NCBI RefSeq assembly: GCF_900112265.1
Contig: NZ_FOLO01000049.1
Coordinates: 1 to 41,971, forward strand
DNA: 41,971 bases
Reading direction: 5' to 3'
Source: Pseudoalteromonas denitrificans DSM 6059
Lineage (GTDB): Bacteria > Pseudomonadota > Gammaproteobacteria > Enterobacterales > Alteromonadaceae
Part shown: positions 1-9,052 of the stretch, in pieces
Numbering within the stretch: the stretch's first letter is position 1
How the letters are laid out: the number at the start of each line of letters is the position of its first letter
Made by a program: the position numbers and the translations under genes
Notes under the pieces: generated by a model
What the model was told of the DNA's origin: nothing
Seen by the model: only the letters and a program-made list of their open reading frames with translations
The model's database searches: none

Positions 1-1
1 C

Positions 2-313
2 CTCCCTGAATTAGGTTACATTAGTAGTAAACAAGCAAGCAGCTTAGTCGGTGTGGCACCTATGAATCGGGAAAGTGGTCGCTATCAAGGTATGCGAAAA
101 ATACAAGGAGGTAGACATCAGGTAAGAACTGTTTTGTTTATGGCTATGATGTCCGCCATTCAAACTAATCCGGTATTTAAAGCTCATTACCAAAAATTAC
201 TTGCCGCTGGGAAAGCAAAAAAAGTAGCGATCATCACCTGTATCAGAAAGATGGTAGTGATCTTAAATTCAATGCTCAGAGATGGAGTTATGTGGGAAGC
301 ACCAAAAGTTTAA
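2..313 (+). CDS. IS110-family transposase, C-terminal part (cut by window edge)
   Basis: The reading frame is open from base 2, so the gene begins left of the window and about 103 residues are visible. The segment has the C-terminal (Transposase_20) signature of IS110-family DEDD transposases: a GVAPMNRESG stretch, then IQGGRHQVRT, then KAKKVAIITCIRKMVVILN. The family recombines DNA using an RNase H-like N-terminal domain (not visible here) and the C-terminal serine domain, whose Ser lies in the RESG segment. The frame ends naturally at TAA, so the C-terminus is not truncated. The next gene is an integron integrase; the non-coding DNA between them may include the right end of this insertion sequence. 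Whether the element is intact cannot be judged from this window. Confidence 0.85.
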   Translation, partial: LPELGYISSKQASSLVGVAPMNRESGRYQGMRKIQGGRHQVRTVLFMAMMSAIQTNPVFKAHYQKLLAAGKAKKVAIITCIRKMVVILNSMLRDGVMWEAPKV

Positions 314-355
314 AATTAGCTATTGACGCCATAGTCTCTTAATAGACCGATTTAT

Positions 356-373
356 TCCGTGTTTAAACACGGA
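356..373. repeat. 18-bp perfect palindrome downstream of the IS110 transposase
   Basis: TCCGTGTTTAAACACGGA is a perfect inverted repeat starting 43 bp after the transposase stop. It may act as a transcription terminator or be a structured part of the insertion sequence end. It is followed by a T-run (ACTTTTTCC), which fits a weak intrinsic terminator for the transposase. Confidence 0.5.
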
Positions 374-389
374 CTTTTTCCGTCTATCA
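369..389 (+). repeat. 21-nt direct repeat, copy 1
   Basis: ACGGACTTTTTCCGTCTATC plus A. It matches the copy at 477-497 at 19 of 21 positions, and both are preceded by a GTG-containing segment. The repeat contains its own small hairpin (ACGGA / TCCGT with a five-T-rich loop). Function unknown; it lies in the non-coding DNA between the transposase and the integron integrase. Confidence 0.6.
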
Positions 390-476
390 TGATTTTTAAT
401 AAATCTAGAATACATTTATTCAGCCATAATATCAAAGACTTTGACTACTTTTTTGTCTTTTCACCCTGCGTGAAAG

Positions 477-497
477 ACGGATTTTTTCCGCCTATCA
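477..497 (+). repeat. 21-nt direct repeat, copy 2
   Basis: ACGGATTTTTTCCGCCTATC plus A, 108 bp to the right of copy 1, differing from it at two positions. It also folds into a short CGGA/TCCG hairpin. It does not match the attC core rules (no GTTRRRY or RYYYAAC flank seen), so it is not called an attC site. Confidence 0.6.
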
Positions 498-522
498 AAG
501 ACATATTTACAAAAACAACTAA

Positions 523-540
523 ACTGTATAAATATACAGT
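523..540. promoter_or_regulatory. LexA (SOS) box upstream of intI
   Basis: ACTGTATAAATATACAGT is a perfect palindrome that fits the gammaproteobacterial LexA consensus CTGT-N8-ACAG exactly. It ends 22 bp before the intI start codon and covers a -10-like TATAAA (527-532), with a -35-like TTTACA at 506-511. LexA bound here would block the integrase promoter. Integron integrases of Vibrio and of mobile integrons are known to be SOS-controlled; the same control is inferred here from the site. Confidence 0.88.
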
Positions 541-562
541 TATAAATTAATGAGTATTTTAA

Positions 563-1528
563 ATGTATCAGTCAGCTTTCTTAAATAGTATTTATGAATT
601 TATGCTTACTCGTCGCTACGCTAAACGAACCATTGAAGCTTATATTTATTGGATCAAGCGCTATATTATTTATAACAATAAACAGCATCCATCAGACATG
701 GGAAACCGAGAAGTAGAACTTTTCTTATCATATTTATCAAATACCGAAAACGTTGCCCCAGGAACACAAAGCATCGCCTTAAATGCATTAGCTTTTTTAT
801 ATAAAGAATTATTAAAAAAACCTCTATCTTTGAAACTCAATTTTAAAAAATCAGCACGTCAGCCCAAATTACCTATTGTATTAACAAAACCTGAAACAGC
901 ATTATTACTACAATCAATCGCATCTCCTTATTGGCTAATTGCTAATTTATTATATGGAAGTGGTTTAAGATTAATGGAAGCCGTGAGATTACGTATCCAA
1001 GATATTGATCTTGATTACATGTCTGTATTGGTTTGGCAAGGGAAAGGCGGTAAAAATCGCAGAGTAACTTTAGCTGAAGAAATTGTTGAGCCCATTAAAC
1101 TACAAATTGATGTGTGTAAGCAATATTTTGAATTAGATAAAAATAATCAAGACTATCAAGGAGTCTGGCTACCCTTCGCACTTAGCAAGAAGTATCCTAT
1201 GGCAGAAAAAGAGCTTGGTTGGCATTATCTATTCCCCTCATCTAGATTAAGTACTGATCCCTATAACAATGTTATTCGTCGACATCATATTGACGAAACA
1301 GCATTACAAAAATCAGTCAAAAAAGCAGCCAAATCAGCTAATATTGATAAAAATGTCACTTGTCACACTTTACGACATTCATTTGCAACGCATTTATTAC
1401 AACGTGGCGCTGATATTCGCACTGTTCAAGAACAGCTTGGCCATACAGATATTCGCACCACTCAAATTTATACCCATGTTATTCAAGCAGGTGCAAACGG
1501 AGTTCGCAGTCCATTATCAGACTTATAA
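563..1528 (+). CDS. intI: Integron integrase IntI (tyrosine recombinase)
   Basis: A 321-residue tyrosine recombinase with a core-binding N-terminal domain and a catalytic domain. The catalytic set is visible: Arg in YGSGLRLMEAVRLR, His and Arg in CHTLRHSFATHL, His in LGHTDIRTTQ and the Tyr in IYTH. What separates it from XerC/XerD is the extra integron-specific segment between the two catalytic halves, containing WHYLFPSSRLS and RRHHIDETALQ. The C-terminal GVRSPL motif is also typical of IntI. IntI recombines attI and attC sites to insert or release gene cassettes. The ATG at 563 has a GAG element 8 bp upstream and sits just after a LexA box. In chromosomal integrons the array lies on the 5' side of intI, so any cassettes should be to the left; only the IS110 remnant and non-coding repeats are seen there. 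Confidence 0.92.
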   Translation: MYQSAFLNSIYEFMLTRRYAKRTIEAYIYWIKRYIIYNNKQHPSDMGNREVELFLSYLSNTENVAPGTQSIALNALAFLYKELLKKPLSLKLNFKKSARQPKLPIVLTKPETALLLQSIASPYWLIANLLYGSGLRLMEAVRLRIQDIDLDYMSVLVWQGKGGKNRRVTLAEEIVEPIKLQIDVCKQYFELDKNNQDYQGVWLPFALSKKYPMAEKELGWHYLFPSSRLSTDPYNNVIRRHHIDETALQKSVKKAAKSANIDKNVTCHTLRHSFATHLLQRGADIRTVQEQLGHTDIRTTQIYTHVIQAGANGVRSPLSDL

Positions 1529-1544
1529 ATTATCAACATAATAA

Positions 1545-1573
1545 AAAAACCAGCTATAAATCAGCTGGTTTTT
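1545..1573. terminator. Bidirectional intrinsic terminator between intI and pfaD
   Basis: An 11-bp stem (AAAAACCAGCT / AGCTGGTTTTT, loop 1556-1562) with A-run on one side and T-run on the other. It lies between two convergent genes, 16 bp after the intI stop and 26 bp after the pfaD stop, and so can end transcripts from both directions, including the long pfa transcript. Confidence 0.85.
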
Positions 1574-1599
1574 AAATTTATTAATCTGCTACTCGCTAA

Positions 1600-3189
1600 T
1601 TAATCATCTGTACGATAACTAGCAAGTTCAGTTGTAAAAGTAACACCTTGTGATTTAAGCATGTTCACACGTTGTAGGTAAGCTGCACCTTTTAGCATAT
1701 GTAATGCCACATCTACTGCACCGCGACGTGTAAAGTCTTCTAAGTATGTGCCTTTTACCCAGCTATTAAATGCACCTAAACTTGGGCCAGCCCAAATTTG
1801 GTAATCCATTTCACGGCCTTTTTCACCAATATTCGACCAACGAGATGATAAACCTAAGTACCAACGGAATATCAATGCCATTTTACGTTTGGGGCTGCTT
1901 TGTGCACGGGCTAACATTTCAGGATCACGCTGTTGAAAAAATGACTCAGTGCCTGCCCATACATCATCTAAATTAGAGCGGAAAATTTGCTTTTCAATTT
2001 TTAAACGCTCATCTGCTGGAATATCTTCAATTGAGTCATAAGCCACATATAAGTCGTATAGTTTTTTAGCGCGCATAGCAAACATAGAGCCGCGTTTTAC
2101 AACTTGCAGTTTTACGCCCATTTCAAACATATCAGCAGCTGGGGCCATAGTTACATCGGCCATTTCAACATTAGCTAATAATTTACGCGTATATTCAGAA
2201 GCGCCCGCCTCTACACATGCTTGGTTCACTGAACCTAAAACAATATAAGCTGCGCCCATATTAAATGCAGCAAGTGCTGCTTCAGGCGTGCCAATACCAC
2301 CACCTGCTCCAACGCGAAGTGCTGGAGAGAAGTTGAACTTAGCTTGTACTTCATCACGTAATGCTATGATAGTAGGTAATAAAGTTAAGAATGGTCGATT
2401 ATCTGTATGACCACCAGAATCGGCTTCAGCTGTAATATCATCAGCCATAGGCACCAATTGAGATAAATCAGCTTGTTCTTGAGTGATTTTACCTTGTGCT
2501 AATAGCTTATCTAGTAACTTTTTAGGTGCAGGCTCCATAAAACGGCGGCCAACTTCTGTACGCGATACTTTTGCTATTACCTTGTGGCCAATATTCACTG
2601 AGCCATCTGCATTTTTAGATAAACCCGCAACACGATACCAAACAATGTGCTCAGTTAAACCTAAGTAAGCTGATGCTTCTACAGTTTTTACACCTAATTT
2701 TAAAAAGCGCTCTACTGCACCACGTTCAAGTGCTTCTTCCGCTGGTGCATGAATTAAATTTACTGCATATGGGCCATTTGGTAGCTCTGCTTGAATACGC
2801 TTAATTGACTCTTCAATAACATCGGGTACTAAACCTGCGGCTCCAAATGAACATAAAAAACCTGCTTTACCTAAAGCAACCACTAATTCTACTGATGCGA
2901 TGCCATTTGCCATCGCGCCACCATGGTATGCGTATTTCACGCCATGCTGTTTTTTATAAGCATCATCGCCTAAATCTTCTGGATTAAGCTTTTGTGCAAA
3001 AGCTAATACATCTTCAGAGCCTGATGTTGATATGCTATTTGTTATGCCCGCTTGTGCGCCATTTTTTGCCACATATACTGGATTAGATAAATCCATTAAA
3101 GCGGCTTTTATGGCACTGCTTTGAGTTTGAATAGTTGAGTTATCAACTTTCCATGCCCAATCAATATTATTGTTATTTATATCTAACAT
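1600..3189 (-). CDS. pfaD: PUFA synthase subunit PfaD, enoyl reductase
   Basis: A 529-residue FMN-dependent enoyl reductase of the PfaD / FabD-associated 2-nitropropane dioxygenase-like TIM-barrel family. It reduces the trans-2-enoyl-ACP intermediates in each elongation cycle of the polyunsaturated fatty acid synthase. The phosphate/flavin-binding glycine-rich loop GAGGGIGTPEAA lies near residues 294-305, and the N-terminal half holds KYAYHGGAMANGIASVELV, both typical of PfaD. Length is normal for the family. The ATG has AGGA six bases upstream. It is the last gene of the pfa operon, 52 bp after pfaC, and is followed by a strong terminator. Confidence 0.95.
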   Translation of the reverse strand: MLDINNNNIDWAWKVDNSTIQTQSSAIKAALMDLSNPVYVAKNGAQAGITNSISTSGSEDVLAFAQKLNPEDLGDDAYKKQHGVKYAYHGGAMANGIASVELVVALGKAGFLCSFGAAGLVPDVIEESIKRIQAELPNGPYAVNLIHAPAEEALERGAVERFLKLGVKTVEASAYLGLTEHIVWYRVAGLSKNADGSVNIGHKVIAKVSRTEVGRRFMEPAPKKLLDKLLAQGKITQEQADLSQLVPMADDITAEADSGGHTDNRPFLTLLPTIIALRDEVQAKFNFSPALRVGAGGGIGTPEAALAAFNMGAAYIVLGSVNQACVEAGASEYTRKLLANVEMADVTMAPAADMFEMGVKLQVVKRGSMFAMRAKKLYDLYVAYDSIEDIPADERLKIEKQIFRSNLDDVWAGTESFFQQRDPEMLARAQSSPKRKMALIFRWYLGLSSRWSNIGEKGREMDYQIWAGPSLGAFNSWVKGTYLEDFTRRGAVDVALHMLKGAAYLQRVNMLKSQGVTFTTELASYRTDD

Positions 3190-3209
3190 AGTTATTCCTA
3201 AAATAGTAA

Positions 3210-3234
3210 AGCACTAAAACGCTGTTCTAGTGCT
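3210..3234 (-). other. Short hairpin between pfaC and pfaD
   Basis: AGCACTA (3210-3216) pairs with TAGTGCT (3228-3234) around an 11-nt loop. It occupies the only gap of any size in the pfa operon. There is no T-run, so it is not a good terminator; it may instead be an mRNA processing or stabilising element. Function is inference only. Confidence 0.4.
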
Positions 3235-3241
3235 CAATTAA

Positions 3242-6200
3242 TTACGCTTCGATAATGCTTAAAACAATATCTTTCACTTCGTAGATACGTAAGCCATCTT
3301 TAGATAAGTTAGCATCGCCCACTAAGCGTACTTCACCATCTGTTTTAATAATGTCAGTAATATGTACATCTAAAGACATTTGTTTGTTGATTGGTGTAAT
3401 TTGACCTCTGTACTTCCATTTGACTAAGGTAGTAGGTGCAATAAATCTTGGGTTTGCAAAGCCTTTACCTAAATCATTTTTAAGAGCATAAGTTTGCATT
3501 AATTCTATTATTGCTTCTACACCTAAAGAACCAGGCATTACCGGATCTTGATGAAAGTGATAGCGGAAGAACCAATCTGTTGCATCTATCTGACGCTCTC
3601 CATGAACATAAGCAACACCCGCTTTACCACCGCCTTCAACAATAGAAACCGTATCAATAAAGTTCATTTGGCCACCCGCTAATTTGTAATGCGGTTTACC
3701 TTGTGGTGCTTGATAAAGAGCTAAGTTTTTATTAGTTAAATCGAGTTTCTCAATGTGTGATACTGGTGTTTTATTATCTTCAAACCAAGCATGGGTGATT
3801 TTACCATTATCGATACCTAACTGATTTGTGAGTGCATCTGCACCAAAGTAACCAAATACGGCAGTACCTTTATAAAATACTTCATCTTCGACTAAAAGCT
3901 CAAACGTAAAGCTTTGTACTATCATGCCACCGGCCATTGTGGTGCTTAATAATACTGATTTATTAACAATCGTTTTGCCACGTAAATCAATTTGTTTAAC
4001 TAAATCACCGCTGCCATCTAGGTTACGGAAAAACAGGTCTTTTTCAGGGTATTTTAACGTTGTGCCCATGTAACCTGAAATAAAACCATTTGGTTGTAAT
4101 GCAATTTCCATAATTAATGAATATGGCATCCAGCTTTCGTGGCTATTTTTAGTAAAGTACCATGCGTCTTCAGGCACATAATACTCAGCAATACAGCTTG
4201 AAGGGTTTTTAAGATCTAATCGCTTACCTTTTACTTCAACAACTTGCGTTACTACCTGTAAATCACCACAAGGTGTACGTGGTGGAATTCGGCCTTTATA
4301 CACATCAAAGTCAGGACCAAAACAATTAGAAATATTACCTGTTGCAAATTCAAACATGTGCCAAGGGGTAAATGGTGCTTGATTTGGTACACGGTTTTGC
4401 CCTGCAACAACTGGCGCTTCAAAATGCTGAATAGGTGTTACACCTTTTTCTTTTGGTGCAGTTAAATCAGACTCAACACGCATTAATGGACGTTCAGGAT
4501 TTTTAAAAGGGTTTATGCCTCTTTCATCTAATTGGCTTTCATCAATTTGACTTTGTTTGGCAACTTCAACACTTGTAGGTTTAACTTCAAGTAACTGTGT
4601 ATTATCCGGTAAAGTTACTGGGTAGGGAGAGTTTTCATCTTGCTCTGTGATCATCACACATAAGTTTTTAAAATCTACTACCACTTTGCCATCAAGAATA
4701 ATATCAATGTTCGCTTTCATAAATGGGTATGGTTTCATACCCATTTCTGTTACTTCCATGCGATAAGTCAGAGTATTATGTTGTGGTATAACTTGACCAC
4801 GACAACGTACTGTTTGCGACATACCTGGCATAGGCTGAAAACGTGCATTATTTACATTAATATGCATGCCTAATTTCAGCATAAAGAACATGGCCATTTG
4901 ACCACAACCTTCACTCATTAAAGAACCAGCCATTACTTGATCGTCTTTAAAATGACACGGGAAATACCAATGTTCTGGATCTAAATCTTTTTGACCTTCA
5001 AGTAAACCTAAGCCCCAATGACCGCCATGGGTATCAATTTTTGTGATACGTTCAATCATTAAGAATTTTTCTGACGAAAATTTCAATGAAGGGTTACGAC
5101 CACCTTGGTTATAATTATCACCAAAACACCCTGCAACGTCACCATTAACCAATTTCATCATTTCAGTGTAATCAAATGTCGCTTGGTTATTATGCATTAG
5201 CGGCTCAAAGTACGACTTTTTAGCATTGGTTAATTGTGCTTTGTCTTTATCGTTATGAATAACACCTTTGCCGTCTGCAAGTTCTTCATCAGTGAAGAAG
5301 CCTGCACAACCATTACGCATAATAAGTACTTTTTTATCGCCAACATAACAATCGTAGTGGAAGAAAAACAATAACTGATCGCCATTTTTAGCATACGAAT
5401 CGATATGAATTTCGTAGCGTAATGTTTCACCACCAAAGGCCATTTCTTCTAAGAAGGTTAATTCACAATCTAATAAACGATAAACGCGTTCGCCTTTTGC
5501 TTCAAAATCAATACCGATATATGAAATTAATAATAAATCACATTGACCTGATTCAACTGATACTGACCAAGGGATTTGGCCATCAATTAAAAATGGTGCA
5601 TCTGTCGGAATATCATATTCAGTACACATATATGATTTTTTATATTCGTTTACTTTTGCATCTAGCTCAGTAACACGACTTACTAATAAATAATCTGTAG
5701 TAGGTAGGCGTACACGGCGAGAGTAGTTATCGATAATGTCGTATTCGCTACCAAATACTTTGCCGATATCCCCTTCTGCAAACTCAACTAAATCAGCAGT
5801 ATCCCAAATGATATTTTTAGGTTGATTAAAACGCTCTTGAAGTTGTAGTGGCGGATAACTGTAACCCGCAGGACCTTTTATTTGAAAACCAGATGCAACT
5901 TCTTGCGCTACAGGTGCTAATGGCACTTGCTCTGGTACAACTGATAAAACAGGCTTTTTAGCAACAGTATTAACTTGACCGCCTGAAGCTAGTTTTGCCT
6001 GTATTTCTACTAATTGAGAAATATGCTGTTGTGCAGCTTGGCGCGTTTTCAAAAATGCTTCATGAGTCGCTGATTGCTGGTAAATTTCTTTACTCGCTTT
6101 ACTACTCACGTTTACTGTATTCGCAATTTTTTTCGTATTTGATTGAGTACTTTTCACAGTTGCTCCAACGTTAGCAGTTTGTGCAATAACAGGTTTAACT

Positions 6201-9052
6201 TCTGCAACTGCTTTAATCGTATTTATCTGCTTAGGGGGTAAATTACTAATATCTACAGGACACGAAATAGGTGCCAATGTTTTAGTAATAAGATTCTGTT
6301 TGATTTGTGCAATAACGGCCGAATCATGTGATGTAATTGACTCAGCAATTTTTTGGCCGCCTAAGCTAATTTTTTTAATCAACTGAGGGCGTTTTTTAAC
6401 GGGTGCTACGGCACTGCTTTGATAAGTTGTATTTGTGCCAGATAACACGAGATGTGCACTAGTCGCATCTCTACCTAGGCCACTAATTGCAATACGCGAT
6501 GATTCTTGCTTATCTAAAGCAAGTGCTGATTTAATAATACTGGCAACACCAGATGCATTAAAAGTATGACCTACATTTGACTTAACACTGCTGATGTTAT
6601 TACTTGCAACTTGTGTTGCATAAAGTGAATTAAAAGCAGCTTGCTCTGCGTTATCTTCAGCTATAAAACCACTTGCATGAGCTTCTACTTTTGAAATATC
6701 TGATGCAGATACATTGGCAGCTGCAAGTGCTTTTTGTGCCGCATTAAGTACTGAGTTTTCATCAATACCTGCAGAAAAACCGATACCATCAATGGTTGCA
6801 TAGGTGTTTTGTGCATGTACTTTTGATTGCGGTTTAACTACAAAGGCACCTGCGCCTTCACCGACTAGCCAGTGGTTTTTATTAGCTTGTCCATCTTTTG
6901 ATACAGGACCGTAATGTTGGCGTAATGTGATATTTTCAGCAGAGCCTGCTAAATCAACACTTGCAATAATAACAGCATCAATATCGCTAGTTTGAAACAA
7001 GTTTTGCGCTAATTCAACACAACGATATACTGAATTTTCTTCAGCTGACAATGTGAATGCCGGGCCAGAAAAATCCCATAACGCTGAGATGCGTGACGCC
7101 ATAATATTACCAATAAAACTGGTATATTGATTAAGCTGTGCAGCAAATGCCACACCATCTTTGGCGATATTAGTCAGCTGCGTTTGTTGCTCTGATGTAA
7201 GCTCTATCCCTTGCTGTTTTAAGCTGGTTTCAATTTGCGTTGTTAAATTTACACGACCACGATATTGATGCAGTTCAAGCTCAACACCCATAGCCACTAA
7301 AACAGCAACATTTGACCCCTCTTTTAACCCTGCATCTTTTGCCGCATTATCTGCCACTTTCATCATCATAAGTTGCTGAGGAATTAAACAGTCTTGCTCG
7401 TTAGGCGGCACTTTAAAGCGTAAAAAGTCGATATCAAAATCTTCAACGTAACCACCAATTGGCGCTTTTTCTAACTGTAACGCCTGCATTACTTGGTTAT
7501 CAGTTTCGATACCTTTCCAGCGATTTGTTGGCAACGCTCTAAATGTATTGTTATTAGAGTCTATTACTTTTTTAAATTCACTGAGATTTTGCGCATGACC
7601 AAAATGCGCATCCATACCAACAATAGCTAAAGGTTCGCACTTTTTAGCAACTTCTTTAATAGGCTCTAAAACTTGCGTTGGTTCTTGTAAAACTAAATGT
7701 GCATTTGCACCACCAAAACCAAATACACTGACACCCGCAGTTCTTGGCTTTTGCGCGCCATTAACTTGCGTATCTGGCCAAGGCGTTAATTCACTTGGCA
7801 TTTGTTCGCCAGTTAAATAACCATTTTTAGAGCTAAGTGGTTCATTTAAATTAATTGTGGCAGGAATTTGCTTTTTATTAAGCGCCCAAATTGCTTTGGT
7901 CATGCCCGGCATACCTGCAGCCGTTAATAAATGGCCCAAATTAGATTTAACAGAACCTAATAGCGGTTTATTATCATAACGACTAAAGAAGGTATCCATT
8001 GAACCTAATTCAACTTTGTCACCTTTTGGTGTGCCCGTTGCGTGACATTCAATGTAATCAACATCTTTAGGGTTTACGTCGGCATTTTGATATGCGCGTT
8101 CATAAACTAAAACTTGGCCTTTGGTATTAGGACTTAAAACAAACTCCCCTTTACCATCGTTTGATAAACCACCGCCTTTAATAATGGCGTGAATTTTATC
8201 GCCATCACGTACCGCATCACTATGACGTTTTAAAACCATCATGCCCGCGCCTTCACCGGCAAATAAACCTTGTGAATTTTTATCAAACGGTGCGTGTATG
8301 TTATTCGCTGGGTATGCCTGAAATATAGAAAAACCCATATTTACAAACATAGGATCAGAGCCTGATACTGCGCCCGCTAACATCATGTCAGCTTTGCCTG
8401 TATGTAAATAATCACACGCAAGTTTTACTGAATAACATGAAGATGCACATGCTGCATCCAGTGCGAAGTGTGAACCACCTAGGCCTGCAGCTTGTGCTAA
8501 TAACGCAGCAGGATAACCCGCTACTAATGCATTATCTGGATGCACATCTGCTTTTGGCTGGGTAAAATGACTCAGTGAAAAATCTTTATGTACTGTTTGT
8601 TTTAACGCGTTATCAACAACTTGATGATATAGCGGCATAAATAAATGGTTTGATGATTTAGTTGGAAAAGATAAGTTTCCTAAAATCAAACCACAGTTTT
8701 CAAGTACATTACTGCCCCAATAACCCGCATCTTTTAATGCTTGTTTCGTCACATAAAGTGACCATTGGTTTAAGTCATCAAGTTGTTCTAAATATTGTGG
8801 GCTAAGTGGGCTATTTTCTTGTAATACATCATCTGCATCAAAGTGAAAGTCACGTATATAACCGCCATGAATACAATAAAACTTATCTGTATCGCCTTTG
8901 TTACCATAATATTTAGCTGGATCTACACCCATTTGTTCGCTATTTGCTTTTGAGCGACAATCTTGTTGTTCTAGCAATTTTTGCCAAAATTCTTCAGGCG
9001 CTTGTGAACCTGGGAATAAATTAGCAATACCGACTACTGCAATATTTTCCAT
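3242..9052 (-). CDS. pfaC: PUFA synthase subunit PfaC (KS-CLF-DH-DH)
   Basis: A 1936-residue multidomain protein. The N-terminal ketosynthase (about 1-455) has its active Cys202 in DAACASS. A second KS-like domain (about 470-900) has SAEENS at the position of the Cys, marking it as a chain-length factor. After a low-complexity linker (about 900-1090) come FabA-like hot-dog dehydratase/isomerase domains. One has its active His1367 in PCHFKDDQVMAGSL, the other His1832 in RYHFHQDPVMPGSL. These DH domains set the cis double bonds, as FabA does. The start ATG overlaps the pfaB stop by one base (TAATG), so translation is probably coupled. Length and domain order match PfaC of EPA and DHA producers. 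Confidence 0.96.
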   Translation of the reverse strand: MENIAVVGIANLFPGSQAPEEFWQKLLEQQDCRSKANSEQMGVDPAKYYGNKGDTDKFYCIHGGYIRDFHFDADDVLQENSPLSPQYLEQLDDLNQWSLYVTKQALKDAGYWGSNVLENCGLILGNLSFPTKSSNHLFMPLYHQVVDNALKQTVHKDFSLSHFTQPKADVHPDNALVAGYPAALLAQAAGLGGSHFALDAACASSCYSVKLACDYLHTGKADMMLAGAVSGSDPMFVNMGFSIFQAYPANNIHAPFDKNSQGLFAGEGAGMMVLKRHSDAVRDGDKIHAIIKGGGLSNDGKGEFVLSPNTKGQVLVYERAYQNADVNPKDVDYIECHATGTPKGDKVELGSMDTFFSRYDNKPLLGSVKSNLGHLLTAAGMPGMTKAIWALNKKQIPATINLNEPLSSKNGYLTGEQMPSELTPWPDTQVNGAQKPRTAGVSVFGFGGANAHLVLQEPTQVLEPIKEVAKKCEPLAIVGMDAHFGHAQNLSEFKKVIDSNNNTFRALPTNRWKGIETDNQVMQALQLEKAPIGGYVEDFDIDFLRFKVPPNEQDCLIPQQLMMMKVADNAAKDAGLKEGSNVAVLVAMGVELELHQYRGRVNLTTQIETSLKQQGIELTSEQQTQLTNIAKDGVAFAAQLNQYTSFIGNIMASRISALWDFSGPAFTLSAEENSVYRCVELAQNLFQTSDIDAVIIASVDLAGSAENITLRQHYGPVSKDGQANKNHWLVGEGAGAFVVKPQSKVHAQNTYATIDGIGFSAGIDENSVLNAAQKALAAANVSASDISKVEAHASGFIAEDNAEQAAFNSLYATQVASNNISSVKSNVGHTFNASGVASIIKSALALDKQESSRIAISGLGRDATSAHLVLSGTNTTYQSSAVAPVKKRPQLIKKISLGGQKIAESITSHDSAVIAQIKQNLITKTLAPISCPVDISNLPPKQINTIKAVAEVKPVIAQTANVGATVKSTQSNTKKIANTVNVSSKASKEIYQQSATHEAFLKTRQAAQQHISQLVEIQAKLASGGQVNTVAKKPVLSVVPEQVPLAPVAQEVASGFQIKGPAGYSYPPLQLQERFNQPKNIIWDTADLVEFAEGDIGKVFGSEYDIIDNYSRRVRLPTTDYLLVSRVTELDAKVNEYKKSYMCTEYDIPTDAPFLIDGQIPWSVSVESGQCDLLLISYIGIDFEAKGERVYRLLDCELTFLEEMAFGGETLRYEIHIDSYAKNGDQLLFFFHYDCYVGDKKVLIMRNGCAGFFTDEELADGKGVIHNDKDKAQLTNAKKSYFEPLMHNNQATFDYTEMMKLVNGDVAGCFGDNYNQGGRNPSLKFSSEKFLMIERITKIDTHGGHWGLGLLEGQKDLDPEHWYFPCHFKDDQVMAGSLMSEGCGQMAMFFMLKLGMHINVNNARFQPMPGMSQTVRCRGQVIPQHNTLTYRMEVTEMGMKPYPFMKANIDIILDGKVVVDFKNLCVMITEQDENSPYPVTLPDNTQLLEVKPTSVEVAKQSQIDESQLDERGINPFKNPERPLMRVESDLTAPKEKGVTPIQHFEAPVVAGQNRVPNQAPFTPWHMFEFATGNISNCFGPDFDVYKGRIPPRTPCGDLQVVTQVVEVKGKRLDLKNPSSCIAEYYVPEDAWYFTKNSHESWMPYSLIMEIALQPNGFISGYMGTTLKYPEKDLFFRNLDGSGDLVKQIDLRGKTIVNKSVLLSTTMAGGMIVQSFTFELLVEDEVFYKGTAVFGYFGADALTNQLGIDNGKITHAWFEDNKTPVSHIEKLDLTNKNLALYQAPQGKPHYKLAGGQMNFIDTVSIVEGGGKAGVAYVHGERQIDATDWFFRYHFHQDPVMPGSLGVEAIIELMQTYALKNDLGKGFANPRFIAPTTLVKWKYRGQITPINKQMSLDVHITDIIKTDGEVRLVGDANLSKDGLRIYEVKDIVLSIIEA

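Noticed and set aside
314..562. Possible attI or attC recombination sites beside intI
   Set aside because: I scanned both strands for GTTRRRY / RYYYAAC cores and found no match. The hairpins there do not have the attC layout of paired R and L boxes.
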